Positions 55,059-64,000 of a stretch of DNA of 64,000 bases are shown here, one piece after another. The notes under the pieces were generated by a model, which ran no database searches, was not told the DNA's origin, and was given only the letters and a program-made list of their open reading frames with translations. A program made the position numbers and the translations under genes. Source of the DNA: Qipengyuania sp. HL-TH1 (lineage in GTDB: Bacteria; Pseudomonadota; Alphaproteobacteria; Sphingomonadales; Sphingomonadaceae); contig NZ_CP142675.1 in the NCBI RefSeq assembly GCF_036365825.1, forward strand, positions 1,240,001 to 1,304,000, written 5' to 3'. Numbering within the stretch: position 1 is the first letter of the stretch; every line of letters starts with the position of its first letter.

Positions 55059-56440
55059 AGGAACGACGCCATGGCCGGTTTGACCGCATGGGCAAGGCCA
55101 CCGGCCGAAAAAGCGGGTGATGCGATCCGCGCCGCCTCCTGGTGGAGCCATACGCCTTCGGCGCAGGCGCGCTGCGGGTCGCCATGCACCGCAAGCCGTG
55201 ATGCGACGATCCCGGCAAGGACATCGCCCGTGCCGGCTACCGAAAGCCAGCTCGACCCGCGCGGGAAGAAGTGCGTCATGACGTCACTTGCGAGGATCGT
55301 GTCGGGGCCCTTGGCAAGAACGGTCATGCCGGTGACGTCACGAAGGCGTCGCGTGCGTGCAAGCTTGCCGTCAGCACTCACGCCGAAAGCGTCGCAGAGC
55401 TTGGCGAGTTCGCCCTCATGCGGGGTGAGGCAAACCGTCGTGACGTCGGCTCCCTCGAGCATATCCGGGCCGAGCAAGTGCAGCGCATCGGCATCGAGTA
55501 CGACAGGCAGCCGCTGTTTGAGGGCCTTGGCGAGGCGCCCCCGAGCATCATCATTGCGCCCCAATCCCGGACCGACCAGCAAGGCCGAAATCCGCTCATC
55601 GGCAAGGTTTCCTGCGAAATTGCCCTGTTCGATCACCAGTTCCGCCGGCGCGTCGGGGTGCGAATGCTCGCTGAGCAGTTTCACATAGCCCGCTCCGGCG
55701 CGCATCGCCGCTTCGGCGGCCAGCAGTGGTGCGCCGGGCATCGCGCCCGCCACGATCGCGAGCAGTCCGCGGCGGTATTTATGCGCATCGGGCGAAGGTA
55801 CCGCCAGATGCGGCCGCGACGAGAAACCGGTCGAGACCGGTCCGAGGTCGAGTCCGATCGGAACCAGCCTCCGCGTGCCCATCGCGGCCATCGCGGGCAT
55901 CAGTCCATGGGCCTGCTTCCATGCCCCCAGCGCCAGCGTCATATCGTACTGCGGCAGCGGTCCGAGCACTTCGCCACTGTCGCTGGAAACTGCGCTCGGC
56001 ACATCGATTGCTATTCTATAACAGTCTCTTGTGCCGACTTGTTCGAGTAAAGCGGCAAATACACCCTCGACCTGCCGCGTTAGACCGTATCCGAACAGGC
56101 AATCGACTACGACCGGATGGCGCGGCGCTGCCTCCGCGGAGACGGTACCGCCGAACTGCGTCCGCGCCTTGCGCGCGGTATCGGTGGCAGGCTCGACCGG
56201 TGCAATCACCTGCACCGTGGTCCCGTTTCGCAAGAGGGTTTCGGCGATCACATAGCCGTCACCGCCATTGTTGCCCGGGCCGCACAGCACGGTCACCGGT
56301 CGTCCCGCGGCGACCCGCGTGACCCATTGCGCCGCGCCCTCGCCCGCGCGCTGCATCAATTCCCATTCGCTGGTCCCCGCAGCCATCGCCGCGCGTTCGG
56401 CGGCGCGCATCTGCGCGACGGTGAGGATCGGCTCATTCAT
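55055..56440 (-). CDS. nnr: bifunctional NAD(P)HX epimerase/dehydratase
   Basis: Repairs damaged NADH/NADPH. The 461-residue fusion begins with the epimerase domain (TVLCGPGNNGGDGYVIAETL near residue 50), followed by the ADP-dependent dehydratase half (GPGLGRNDDARGRLA, LTPHEGELAKL, VAGTGDVLAGIVAS). Both halves are complete. ATG 56440 overlaps the upstream lipoprotein stop by 8 bp, so translation is probably coupled. A longer frame exists but has no start of comparable quality. Confidence 0.94.
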   Translation of the reverse strand: MNEPILTVAQMRAAERAAMAAGTSEWELMQRAGEGAAQWVTRVAAGRPVTVLCGPGNNGGDGYVIAETLLRNGTTVQVIAPVEPATDTARKARTQFGGTVSAEAAPRHPVVVDCLFGYGLTRQVEGVFAALLEQVGTRDCYRIAIDVPSAVSSDSGEVLGPLPQYDMTLALGAWKQAHGLMPAMAAMGTRRLVPIGLDLGPVSTGFSSRPHLAVPSPDAHKYRRGLLAIVAGAMPGAPLLAAEAAMRAGAGYVKLLSEHSHPDAPAELVIEQGNFAGNLADERISALLVGPGLGRNDDARGRLAKALKQRLPVVLDADALHLLGPDMLEGADVTTVCLTPHEGELAKLCDAFGVSADGKLARTRRLRDVTGMTVLAKGPDTILASDVMTHFFPRGSSWLSVAGTGDVLAGIVASRLAVHGDPQRACAEGVWLHQEAARIASPAFSAGGLAHAVKPAMASFL

Positions 56441-56789
56441 CGCCTGGTGCCTCCCAGCGGTAGCGGTCGTCGCCAATGGAGAGGACGATCTCATCGCCTA
56501 CCCGCTGGCTCTCGGCGCGCTGCGCGCCGTCGAATTCGACCAGCCCCGCCGGGGTATCGGCGCTGGCTAACTTGCGGAAGCCGCCATCGGGATGGTGCAT
56601 GACGAAATAGGGTTCGACGCCCCTGTCCATTTCGACAAGGCGGCACTCGCTCGCATAATCGCTCGCCCCGCGCAGGGCGCAGGCGACGGGCGTGCCACCC
56701 TCGGTATCGATAGGGGGTGAAAGATCGCAGGCGCCGAGCGCCATCAGCGCCAGCACCGGCACAGGGAGGAAGCGCCGTAAAATTGCCAT
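56433..56789 (-). CDS. small lipoprotein of unknown function
   Basis: A 118-residue product with lipoprotein signal MAILRRFLPVPVLALMALGACDLSP (lipobox LGAC, cysteine at 21). The mature part has paired cysteines (CALRGASDYASEC) and GDEIVLSIGDDRYRWEAPGDE. No family is recognised. It overlaps nnr by 8 bp and follows ilvD by 38 bp, so it could belong to either transcript. Confidence 0.82.
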   Translation of the reverse strand: MAILRRFLPVPVLALMALGACDLSPPIDTEGGTPVACALRGASDYASECRLVEMDRGVEPYFVMHHPDGGFRKLASADTPAGLVEFDGAQRAESQRVGDEIVLSIGDDRYRWEAPGDE

Positions 56790-56827
56790 GCCCCGCCGCT
56801 GCCATGCGCGAGGGCGCGGAGCAAGCC

Positions 56828-58675
56828 TCAGCCGCGCTTGATCTGCGAAACGTCGCGGATCGCGCCGCGCGCAGCAGAGGTGGTCATCGCGGCATAGGCT
56901 TCGAGCGCGGGCGAGACGCGGCGCTCGCGCGGCTTGGCCGGTGCCCAGCCCCTGGCCTCCATCGCGGCGCGGCGCTCGGCCAGCACTTCGTCTGCCACCG
57001 CGAGGTTGATCGAGCGCTCGGGAATGGAAATCTCGATCCTGTCGCCGGTTTCGACCAGGCCGATGGCGCCGCCTTCGGCCGCCTCGGGCGAGACATGGCC
57101 GATCGACAGGCCCGACGTGCCCCCCGAGAAACGCCCGTCGGTCAGCAAGGCGCAGGCCGCGCCCAGCCCCTTCGATTTGAGATAGCTGGTCGGATAGAGC
57201 ATTTCCTGCATGCCCGGCCCGCCGCGCGGTCCTTCGTAGCGGATCACCACCACGTCGCCTTCGACCACCTGCCCGGTGAGGATCGCGGTCACCGCATCGT
57301 CCTGGCTTTCGAAAACCTTCGCCGGACCCGAGAAGTCGAGGATGCTTTCATCGACGCCCGCGGTCTTCACGATGCAGCCGTCGCGCGCGATATTGCCGTA
57401 AAGCACCGCGAGCCCGCCATCCTTGCTGAACGCATACTCGGCGCTGCGGATCACCCCGTTTTCGCGGTCGAGATCGAGTTCGTCCCACCGGCGCGCCTGG
57501 CTGAAGGCGGTCTGCGTCGGCACCCCGCCCGGCGCGGCAGCAAAGAATTCGCGCACCTTGTTGTTATGCGTGCGGCCGATATCCCAATCGTCCAGCGCAT
57601 CGCCCATCGTCGGACTGTGCACCGTGGGGAGCGCGGTGTGCAGCAGCCCTGCTTTCTCGAGCTCGCCGAGGATCGACATGATCCCGCCCGCGCGGTGAAC
57701 GTCCTCCATATGGACATCGCTCTTCGCGGGCGCGACCTTGGACAGGCAGGGCACCCGCCGGCTCAGCCGGTCGATATCCTTCATGGTGAAATCCACCCCC
57801 GCTTCATGCGCGGCGGCGAGCAAGTGGAGCACCGTGTTGGTCGATCCGCCCATCGCGATATCGAGGCTCATCGCATTCTCGAACGCCTCGAACCCGGCGA
57901 TCGTGCGCGGCAGGACGCTTTCGTCATCCTCTTCGTAATAGCGCTTGGCCAGCGTCACCACGAGCCGCCCGGCGCGTTCGAACAAGCCCTTGCGGTCGGC
58001 ATGCGTCGCCAGCGTCGAGCCATTGCCGGGCAGCGAAAGCCCGAGCGCCTCGGTCAGGCAATTCATCGAATTAGCGGTGAACATGCCGCTGCATGATCCG
58101 CAGGTCGGGCAGGCATTCTGTTCGATCGCGGTGACTTCCTCGTCGGTGTAGCTTTCGTCGGCGGCGGCGACCATCGCATCGACGAGGTCGAGCGCGACTT
58201 CCTTGCCCTTGAGCACGACCTTGCCCGCTTCCATCGGGCCGCCCGAAACGAACACGCTGGGAATGTTGAGCCGCATCGAGGCCATCAGCATGCCCGGCGT
58301 GATCTTGTCGCAGTTCGAGATGCAGACCATCGCATCGGCGCAATGCGCGTTGACCATATATTCGACGCTGTCGGCGATTAGGTCGCGGCTGGGCAGCGAA
58401 TAGAGCATGCCGTCATGCCCCATGGCGATACCGTCATCGACCGCGATGGTGTTGAATTCCTTGGCCACGCCGCCCGCCGCCTCGATCTCGCGCGCGACCA
58501 GTTGGCCAAGGTCCTTGAGGTGGACGTGCCCCGGCACGAACTGCGTGAAGCTGTTCACGACCGCGATGATCGGCTTGCCGAAGTCGCCATCCTTCATGCC
58601 CGTGGCGCGCCACAATCCGCGCGCGCCGGCCATGTTGCGGCCGTGAGTGGTGGTGCGGGAACGATAGGCGGGCAT
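56828..58675 (-). CDS. ilvD: dihydroxy-acid dehydratase
   Basis: Third enzyme of valine/isoleucine synthesis, converting dihydroxy acids to 2-keto acids. The 615-residue product is the E. coli-type length and has the cluster ligands in [14 protein letters not shown] and [16 protein letters not shown], plus [14 protein letters not shown]. The Fe-S type cannot be told here. ATG 58675 begins [20 protein letters not shown]. It is the first gene of its minus-strand run. Confidence 0.97.
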   Translation of the reverse strand: MPAYRSRTTTHGRNMAGARGLWRATGMKDGDFGKPIIAVVNSFTQFVPGHVHLKDLGQLVAREIEAAGGVAKEFNTIAVDDGIAMGHDGMLYSLPSRDLIADSVEYMVNAHCADAMVCISNCDKITPGMLMASMRLNIPSVFVSGGPMEAGKVVLKGKEVALDLVDAMVAAADESYTDEEVTAIEQNACPTCGSCSGMFTANSMNCLTEALGLSLPGNGSTLATHADRKGLFERAGRLVVTLAKRYYEEDDESVLPRTIAGFEAFENAMSLDIAMGGSTNTVLHLLAAAHEAGVDFTMKDIDRLSRRVPCLSKVAPAKSDVHMEDVHRAGGIMSILGELEKAGLLHTALPTVHSPTMGDALDDWDIGRTHNNKVREFFAAAPGGVPTQTAFSQARRWDELDLDRENGVIRSAEYAFSKDGGLAVLYGNIARDGCIVKTAGVDESILDFSGPAKVFESQDDAVTAILTGQVVEGDVVVIRYEGPRGGPGMQEMLYPTSYLKSKGLGAACALLTDGRFSGGTSGLSIGHVSPEAAEGGAIGLVETGDRIEISIPERSINLAVADEVLAERRAAMEARGWAPAKPRERRVSPALEAYAAMTTSAARGAIRDVSQIKRG

Positions 58676-58983
58676 GATATTGGTCCGGTCGGCTTCGGGG
58701 AGGATGGCAGACTAGAGGATCGGGAGTGCGGGTCGAAGCGGAAAATCTTTACGCGAAGCTAGATGCGGGATTTGCGCGCTGTGGCGCGGAGGAACCCTCG
58801 GGCCCGCAGCCGCCGCGTCGCCCCTGCGCAGGCAGGGGCCCAGATGCCCTTCGTTCTTTAACGCCACGTCAGCTGGATCCCCGCCTTCGCGGGGATGACG
58901 GGAAAGCGGGAGAAAATCTGCCTTCGCGTCTTGGCGAGGGAAAAGCGGCACCGCCTCCGCCCGCAACAGGCGAAAGGACCAGC
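58676..58983. other. 308-bp gene-free region with one interspersed repeat
   Basis: Between ilvD and the N-formylglutamate amidohydrolase (both minus strand). It contains the repeat at 58817-58899 and an A/T-richer patch near 58745, AAAATCTTTACG. I see no conserved ORF. It should include the ilvD promoter on its left side (58680-58810), but no clear boxes. Confidence 0.6.
58817..58899. repeat. interspersed palindromic repeat (type B)
   Basis: Left arm 58817-58843 (GTCGCCCCTGCGCAGGCAGGGG...) and right arm 58873-58899 (...CCCCGCCTTCGCGGGGATGAC) are 27 bp each, inverted and about 80% matched. Each arm is itself a small hairpin. The translated form (PRLRGDDG) is a common alphaproteobacterial artefact. 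Confidence 0.8.
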
Positions 58984-59712
58984 TCAGAACTCCAGCGCGA
59001 CGCGGCCCATCACATCGGCAATCATCACCGCCCAGCGTGCTTGACCGGCCTCGTTGGCGATCTGGTCCTGGCGGATCTCGATCGTGCAATAGGGGATGCC
59101 GTGCGCTTCGGCATGGCGGTCCATCGTCGCATTGAGCTGCTTGCCCGAATAGGGCTGGTTGTCGCCCACATTGAGGCCCTGCTCGCCAAACAGGCGGATC
59201 GCATGGCGGGCCGCGCGATCGTCCTGGTTGTAAAGCAGCGCGACTTCCCACGGCCGCTCCTCGTCGCTGGTGGCGAGGCTGGGGGTGAAACTGTGCAGCG
59301 CGACCAGCAGCTTGGGTTTCGCCTCGGCGACAAGATCGGCGAGCGCCGCGTGATAGGGACGATGAAAGCGGTCGAGCCGCGCCTCGATATTCGCGCCGAT
59401 ATTGCCCGGGATCAGATGGCCGTCGCTGGTCGCCGGGACGACCGCGGCTTCGTCTTCCTTGCGGTGCATGTCGCACACCAGCCGGCTGACGCAGGCGATA
59501 TGCGCGGGCATGCCATGGCGGCGGGCAAGACGGTCGGCGATCCCCTCGACCCCGATATCGACCGCGATATGCTCGGTGAGCAGTTTGCGATCGATGCCCA
59601 GTTCGATGTCTTCGGGAACGAAGTTCGACGCGTGATCGGCAACGCACAGCAGGCCGCCGGGCCGCAGGTCCTCGGTGCCGACCTGGCGGTAGGGCAGATT
59701 GTCGATCATCAT
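58984..59712 (-). CDS. N-formylglutamate amidohydrolase family protein
   Basis: A 242-residue protein. LLCVADHASNFVPEDIEL near residue 20 and VALHSFTPSLAT near residue 140 hold the conserved D-H and H-S-F-T residues, and CTIEIRQDQI is near the C-terminus. Family members free formate from N-formylglutamate in histidine breakdown, but no hut genes are near, so its substrate may be another formyl amide. ATG 59712 overlaps the ispE stop as ATGA. Confidence 0.9.
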   Translation of the reverse strand: MMIDNLPYRQVGTEDLRPGGLLCVADHASNFVPEDIELGIDRKLLTEHIAVDIGVEGIADRLARRHGMPAHIACVSRLVCDMHRKEDEAAVVPATSDGHLIPGNIGANIEARLDRFHRPYHAALADLVAEAKPKLLVALHSFTPSLATSDEERPWEVALLYNQDDRAARHAIRLFGEQGLNVGDNQPYSGKQLNATMDRHAEAHGIPYCTIEIRQDQIANEAGQARWAVMIADVMGRVALEF

Positions 59713-60521
59713 CGCAGGGATCCCTTCAGCTGCCACCAGCCCGAATGCTCGGCGGCGATGCGTGCCGCGGCTTCGTCACGCGCGGCGTCGCTGTCGAACA
59801 GCGCAAAACACGTCGCGCCGGAGCCTGACATACGGGCGAGCACGGGCGAGGTTCCGCGCAATGCGGCGAGCACGCCGGCGATCTGCGGACACAGCGAAAT
59901 GGCCGGAATTTCGAGGTCGTTGCGCCCCTCAAGCGCAATGGTGTGGGCATCGCCTTTTGGCAGCGCACCGCGATCGCTGCCGTCCCAATGCGCAAACACC
60001 GGACCGGTGGCGAGCGGTATGCGCGGATTGACCAGCAGCACGGGGGTGCCCGCTAGGCTGTCGTCCACCGCTTCGAGCTCGGTTCCGGTCCCGCGGCCGA
60101 TACAGGTGCGGCTCTCGACACACGCGGGCACATCGGCGCCGAGCGCGGCGGCGCGCGCGTGCCAGTCCTCGGGCAAACCATAGCGCTCGCGTATCATCCG
60201 GAAGACTGCGCCCGCATCGGCTGACCCGCCCCCCAGCCCCGCCGCGACAGGCAGGTTCTTCTCAAGCGTCACCGCCAGCCCCTCGGCGCGTGGAAACTTG
60301 CCCAGCGCCTTGGCGACGAGGTTGTCGAAGGGATTGTCGAGCCCCCCGAAAAATTCCCCGAGCACCCGCACGCTGTCCTGCGCCGCGGTGGTCGCGGTCA
60401 GCACATCGCCCGCATCGACGAAGGCGAACAGCGTCTCGAGCTCGTGATACCCGTCCTCGCGCCGCCTGCGGACATGCAGCGCGAGATTGATCTTGGCGTA
60501 TGCGGTCTCAGCAATGGCCAC
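59709..60521 (-). CDS. ispE: 4-diphosphocytidyl-2-C-methyl-D-erythritol kinase
   Basis: GHMP kinase of the MEP isoprenoid pathway, 270 residues. AYAKINLALHVRRRREDGYHE begins the fold, LPVAAGLGGGSADAGAVF is the ATP loop and MSGSGATCFALF the third motif. All three GHMP motifs are present and the length is normal. Its stop overlaps the N-formylglutamate amidohydrolase ATG. A palindromic repeat lies just upstream. Confidence 0.95.
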   Translation of the reverse strand: MAIAETAYAKINLALHVRRRREDGYHELETLFAFVDAGDVLTATTAAQDSVRVLGEFFGGLDNPFDNLVAKALGKFPRAEGLAVTLEKNLPVAAGLGGGSADAGAVFRMIRERYGLPEDWHARAAALGADVPACVESRTCIGRGTGTELEAVDDSLAGTPVLLVNPRIPLATGPVFAHWDGSDRGALPKGDAHTIALEGRNDLEIPAISLCPQIAGVLAALRGTSPVLARMSGSGATCFALFDSDAARDEAAARIAAEHSGWWQLKGSLR

Positions 60522-60535
60522 GCATAGGCTCCCTC

Positions 60536-60608
60536 GTCATTGCGAGCGAAGCGAAGCAATCCAGGGCGCTACCGTGGATTGCCGCGTCGCTTCGCTCCTC
60601 GCAATGAC
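60536..60608. repeat. interspersed palindromic repeat (type C) upstream of ispE
   Basis: The left arm starts GTCATTGCGAGCGAAGCGAA (60536) and the right arm ends GCGAGGAGCGAAGCGAC on the opposite strand, ...CTCGCAATGAC at 60608. They form a long, nearly perfect hairpin with a centre near 60570. It fills most of the 107-bp gap between ETF-QO and ispE, so it may end or process that mRNA. Confidence 0.8.
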
Positions 60609-60628
60609 AGAGCAAGCGACGCCGGCGA

Positions 60629-62278
60629 TCACATATTCGGATAGTTCGGGCCGCCGCCGCCTTCGGGAGTGGTCCATTCGATGTTCTGGTTCGGATCCTT
60701 GATGTCGCAGGTCTTGCAGTGGATGCAGTTCTGCGAATTGATCTGGAACTTCATCTCGCCCGTGTCCTCGTCGGCGAGCCATTCGTAGACGCCTGCGGGG
60801 CAATAGCGGTTCGAAGGGCCGTCGTATTCGGCCAGTTCGCTGGTCTTCTGCAGCTCCCAGTCGCACACCTTCAGATGGACCGGCTGGTCCTCGGCGTGGT
60901 TGGTGTAGCTGAAGGCGACATTGGTCAGCTTGTCGAAGCTCAGCTTCCCGTCGGGCTTGGGATAGGCGATCTTCTGGTGCAAGTCGGCGCGCTGGAGCAT
61001 TTCGTGATCGCGGTGGTGCTTCATCGTGATCGGCAGGCCGATCTTCAGCGTGCGCATCCACATGTCGATGCCCGCCAGCACCGTGCCGAGGTCTTCGCCC
61101 CACTTGGCCACCGCGGGCTGCGCGTTCTTCACCTTCTTGAGCTCTTCGGCAATCCAGCTCGACCGGACCGCGGCGTCGTAATCCATCAGCTCGCTATGCT
61201 CGGCGCCGCCGGCAATCGCCGCGGCGATGCTCTCGGCCGCCAGCATGCCGCTCTTCATCGCGGTGTGGCTGCCCTTGATCCGCGGGACGTTGACGAAGCC
61301 CGCGGCGCAGCCGATCAGCGCGCCGCCGGGGAAGGCCAGCTTGGGGACCGACTGCCAGCCGCCCTCGTTGATGACGCGGCCGCCATAGGCGACGCGCTTG
61401 CCGCCCTCGAGGATCGCCGCGATCGCCGGATGGTGCTTCCAGCGCTGGAATTCCTGGTAGGGCGAGACGTAGGGGTTCTTGTAATCGAGCGCGGTGACGA
61501 AGCCGAGCGCGACCTGGCCATTGGCCTGGTGGTAGAGGAAGCCGCCGCCCCAGGTGCCGCTCTCGCTCAGCGGCCAGCCCTGCGTGTGGATCACGCGGCC
61601 GGGCTCGTGCTTGGCGGGGTCGATATCCCACAGTTCCTTGATGCCGAGGCCGTAGACCTGCGGCTCGCAATCGGCCTCGAGGTCGTATTTCGCCTTCATC
61701 TTCTTGGTCAGATTGCCGCGCGCACCCTCGGCGAAGAGCGTGTATTTCGCGTGGATCTCCATCCCCGGCTGGTAATCGCCCTTTTGCGAGCCATCCTCGG
61801 CGATGCCCATGTCCTGCGTCACCACGCCGGTAACCGCGCCCTGCTCGTCGAATAGCACTTCGGCGGCGGGGAAGCCGGGGAAGACCATCACGCCCAGGCC
61901 CTCGGCCTGTTCGCCCAGCCAGCGCGCCAGATTGCCCAGCGACCCGGTGTAATTGCCGTGATTGCCCATGAAGGGGGGCAGCAGGAATTCGGGCAGGTCC
62001 GACTGGCCGGTTGCCGACAGCACCCAGTGGTGGTTCTCGGTTACCGGGGTTTCCGCCATCGGGCAGTCCATGTCGCGCCATTCGGGCAGCAATTCGTCCA
62101 GTGCCCGGGGATCGACCACCGCGCCCGACAGCACGTGCGCACCGATTTCGCTGCCCTTTTCGAGCACCACGACCTCGAGGTCCTCGTTGATCTGCTTCAA
62201 CCGGATTGCTGCCGCCAGGCCGGCGACACCGCCGCCGATGATGACGACGTCGCAGGGCATCGATTCGCGTTCGCTCAT
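60629..62278 (-). CDS. electron transfer flavoprotein-ubiquinone oxidoreductase
   Basis: Passes electrons from ETF to ubiquinone at the membrane. The 549-residue product has FAD loop VVIIGGGVAGLAAAIRLKQ at residue 10 on, the quinone-side helices in the middle and the C-terminal [4Fe-4S] domain with RYCPAGVYEW and NCIHCKTCDIKDP. ATG 62278 is used. The ETF alpha/beta genes are not in the window. Confidence 0.95.
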   Translation of the reverse strand: MSERESMPCDVVIIGGGVAGLAAAIRLKQINEDLEVVVLEKGSEIGAHVLSGAVVDPRALDELLPEWRDMDCPMAETPVTENHHWVLSATGQSDLPEFLLPPFMGNHGNYTGSLGNLARWLGEQAEGLGVMVFPGFPAAEVLFDEQGAVTGVVTQDMGIAEDGSQKGDYQPGMEIHAKYTLFAEGARGNLTKKMKAKYDLEADCEPQVYGLGIKELWDIDPAKHEPGRVIHTQGWPLSESGTWGGGFLYHQANGQVALGFVTALDYKNPYVSPYQEFQRWKHHPAIAAILEGGKRVAYGGRVINEGGWQSVPKLAFPGGALIGCAAGFVNVPRIKGSHTAMKSGMLAAESIAAAIAGGAEHSELMDYDAAVRSSWIAEELKKVKNAQPAVAKWGEDLGTVLAGIDMWMRTLKIGLPITMKHHRDHEMLQRADLHQKIAYPKPDGKLSFDKLTNVAFSYTNHAEDQPVHLKVCDWELQKTSELAEYDGPSNRYCPAGVYEWLADEDTGEMKFQINSQNCIHCKTCDIKDPNQNIEWTTPEGGGGPNYPNM

Positions 62279-62361
62279 GACTCTCTCTTTTCGTCGCGTA
62301 ACTTGTGCGAGTGCCTTGATTGGTGGCGCTATTGAGGTCAAGACCTGCGCTTCGAGGAATG

Positions 62362-63143
62362 ATGCACGCCGACCCGCCGAACCCGCGCGATTTTACAGCG
62401 CTCGCGAGCCTCGAAGGTGCGCTCGACTGGTGGCGCGAGGCCGGCGTCGATGCCGATTTCGCCGATGAGGCCAGCGGCTGGCTGGCCGAACCCAAGAGCG
62501 ACGATGCCGTAGCGGCTCCCCCGCCGCCCGCCCCGCCGCCGATCATACGCAAGACCGCGCTCGAGCGCGCACTCGCGCAGCCCGACGGAACGGCCTCGGG
62601 CATCGATCGGACCGAACTGCCCGACACGCTCGAAAAATTTCGCGAATGGTGGATGACGGCGCCCTCGCTGGCGGATGGTGCGCTCGACCGGCGCGTCCCG
62701 CCGCGCGGGGTCGCGGGTGCCGCGCTTATGGTGCTGCTGCCCCAGCCGTTCGACGACGATGCCGACGGCGTGCTGAGCGGGGGGCGCGCGCATTCGCCGA
62801 GGCGATGCTGCGCGCGATGGGCCTGGCAGCGCATGAGGTCTATGTCGCCAGCGCGCTCCCCGTGCCCACGGCCATGCCCGACTGGACGCGGCTGGCCGCC
62901 AGCGGGCTGGGCGAGGTAGCGCGGCATCATATTGCGCTGGCCGCGCCGCAGCGCGTGCTCCTGTTCGGACGCGCACAGCTCGAACTGTTCGGCATTGCGC
63001 GTGAACGCGCGCGCGAGCCCCTGTCGCTCGATTGCGCGGGCAAGCCCCATCCGCTGCTCGCCGCGCCCGACCTGCGCAACCTCGCGCGCTCGGCTGCGCG
63101 GCGCGAGAATTTCTGGAACCGCTGGCTGGACTGGACCCAATGA
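62362..63143 (+). pseudogene. frameshifted gene, uracil-DNA glycosylase-like
   Basis: Two overlapping frames that fit one protein. The first reads ALDWWREAGVDADF up to about LSGG; the second continues as AFAEAMLRAMGLAAHEVYVASALPVPTAMPDW and LLFGRAQLELFGI to the end. They would join in one frame if the G-run at 62779-62784 had seven G instead of six. The second part resembles the core of family 4 uracil-DNA glycosylase-like proteins, but I am not sure of the family. It may be a real mutation or a sequencing error in the G-run. The stop overlaps the next gene's ATG. Confidence 0.75.
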
Positions 63144-64000
63144 CCATTCGCCCCCTCCCCCTCACCCTCGCCGCCATCCTCGCCGCCGCGCTGCCCGCCG
63201 CGCCCGCGCTCGCGCAGCAGAGCAGCGTCGAATATTTCACCCGCTCGCATTCCGCTGCACTGCCGCAATTGCTGTCGAGCGACGACCGCGCCTTTTACGG
63301 CTCGCTGTTCGAAGCGATCGACAGCCGCAACTGGGACCGGGTCGAGGTCATGCTGGCGGGCCGCGCGGACGGGCCGCTGCACGGCGCGGCGCTGGCGAGC
63401 TATTATCTCCACCCCGAAAGCCCGCGGATCGAACTCGGGCGGATCGAAAGCTGGCTCGACCGCTATGCACGCCTCCCCGAGGCCGAGGCGATCGTCCGGC
63501 TCGGGCTAACCCGCGGTCTCGAAAATCCGCCCAGCCTGCCGCGCGCGCGCAATCTGGTGCGCCAGCCCGGTTCGACCAAGCGGATCCGGCCCAGCGCGAT
63601 CAATGACGGGACGATGCCCGAAAGCGTCAAGGCGGCGATCCTCGAACGGATCACCAATGACGATCCCGATGGTGCCCGCCTGCTGCTCGACGGAGTGGAC
63701 GCGACGCTGAGTTCGCAGGCGCGCGCCGAATGGCGCTACCGGGTCGCGTGGAGCTATTACATCGAGAACCAGGACGCGCAGGCCTGGGCGCTGGCCGATA
63801 CCGTGCGCGACGGCGGCAGCGGAGCCTGGGTCGCGGAAGGCGATTGGGCCGCGGGCCTCGCCGCCTGGCGGCTGGGCGATTGCGACAAGGCCGCCGAAGC
63901 CTTCCAGCGCAGCGCCGCGGGTGCGGTCAACCCCAATCTCGCCGCCGCGGCACATTACTGGGCCAGCCGTGCACTGATCCGCTGCCGCTTTCCCGAAAAG
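63140..64000 (+). CDS. lytic transglycosylase, N-terminal part (cut by window end)
   Basis: An open frame of 287 codons to the window edge, without a stop. It has a signal peptide (MTIRPLPLTLAAILAAALPA then AQQ) and helical repeats such as AWSYYIENQDAQAWALAD, AGLAAWRLGDCDKAAEAFQR and AAAAHYWASRAL, as in the Slt70-type superhelix. The SLT catalytic domain would lie beyond the edge. ATG 63140 overlaps the stop of the frameshifted gene as ATGA. Confidence 0.85.
   Translation, partial: MTIRPLPLTLAAILAAALPAAPALAQQSSVEYFTRSHSAALPQLLSSDDRAFYGSLFEAIDSRNWDRVEVMLAGRADGPLHGAALASYYLHPESPRIELGRIESWLDRYARLPEAEAIVRLGLTRGLENPPSLPRARNLVRQPGSTKRIRPSAINDGTMPESVKAAILERITNDDPDGARLLLDGVDATLSSQARAEWRYRVAWSYYIENQDAQAWALADTVRDGGSGAWVAEGDWAAGLAAWRLGDCDKAAEAFQRSAAGAVNPNLAAAAHYWASRALIRCRFPEK

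Overview
This window looks like chromosomal DNA of an alphaproteobacterium in the Sphingomonadales, most like the Erythrobacteraceae. That placement is inference from protein style, high G+C, the split nuoC/nuoD genes with sphingomonad-type inserts, and three kinds of interspersed palindromic repeat. I see no rRNA, tRNA, CRISPR array, prophage or insertion sequence. Almost all of the sequence is coding, in long same-strand runs whose stop and start codons overlap.

Layout. 1-10.8 kb (minus strand): the first part of a respiratory complex I operon, nuoA-B-C-D-E-F-G-H-I, with four extra genes set into it: a lipoprotein gene, a 46-residue membrane peptide, and two related secreted proteins. The two secreted-protein genes carry the scar of a tandem duplication. 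10.9-15.8 kb: a coniferyl-aldehyde-type aldehyde dehydrogenase divergent from a thiolase, small secreted proteins and a 2-hydroxyacid dehydrogenase. 15.8-25.6 kb (minus): acetyltransferase, flavin oxidoreductase, lipoprotein methyltransferase, secreted caspase-like protease, outer-membrane protein, release factor 2, periplasmic peroxiredoxin, a PBP1A-type murein synthase and a murein amidase. 26-28.8 kb: RNase E with a 440-bp leader region. 28.9-32.6 kb: a methyltransferase divergent from two unlike ATP-grasp ligases in tandem, then a short-chain dehydrogenase. 32.8-36 kb: sdhB, a thioesterase, zapE and a pirin.

36-53.9 kb is an exosortase A (XrtA) / exopolysaccharide locus. One minus-strand run encodes export lipoprotein, chain-length determinant, tyrosine kinase, outer-membrane barrel, ATPase, polysaccharide deacetylase, FemAB-like protein, glycosyltransferase, exosortase and amidotransferase. 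Next to it lie a PLP decarboxylase and acyl-CoA ligase (minus) and, divergent from them, an acetyltransferase, an acyl carrier protein and two hydrolase-like proteins (plus). Together they should make, modify and export a polysaccharide and cleave and anchor PEP-CTERM proteins, but no PEP-CTERM substrate is visible here. 53.9-64 kb: RNA methyltransferase, NAD(P)HX repair enzyme, ilvD, N-formylglutamate amidohydrolase, ispE, ETF-quinone oxidoreductase, a frameshifted glycosylase-like gene and the start of a lytic transglycosylase.

The observations I rate highest are the duplication scar inside the nuo operon, the tandem ATP-grasp pair with its divergent methyltransferase, a methyltransferase carrying a lipoprotein signal, and the acyl-activating arm of the XrtA locus. 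None is proven to be a new system. Each is given below with a test.
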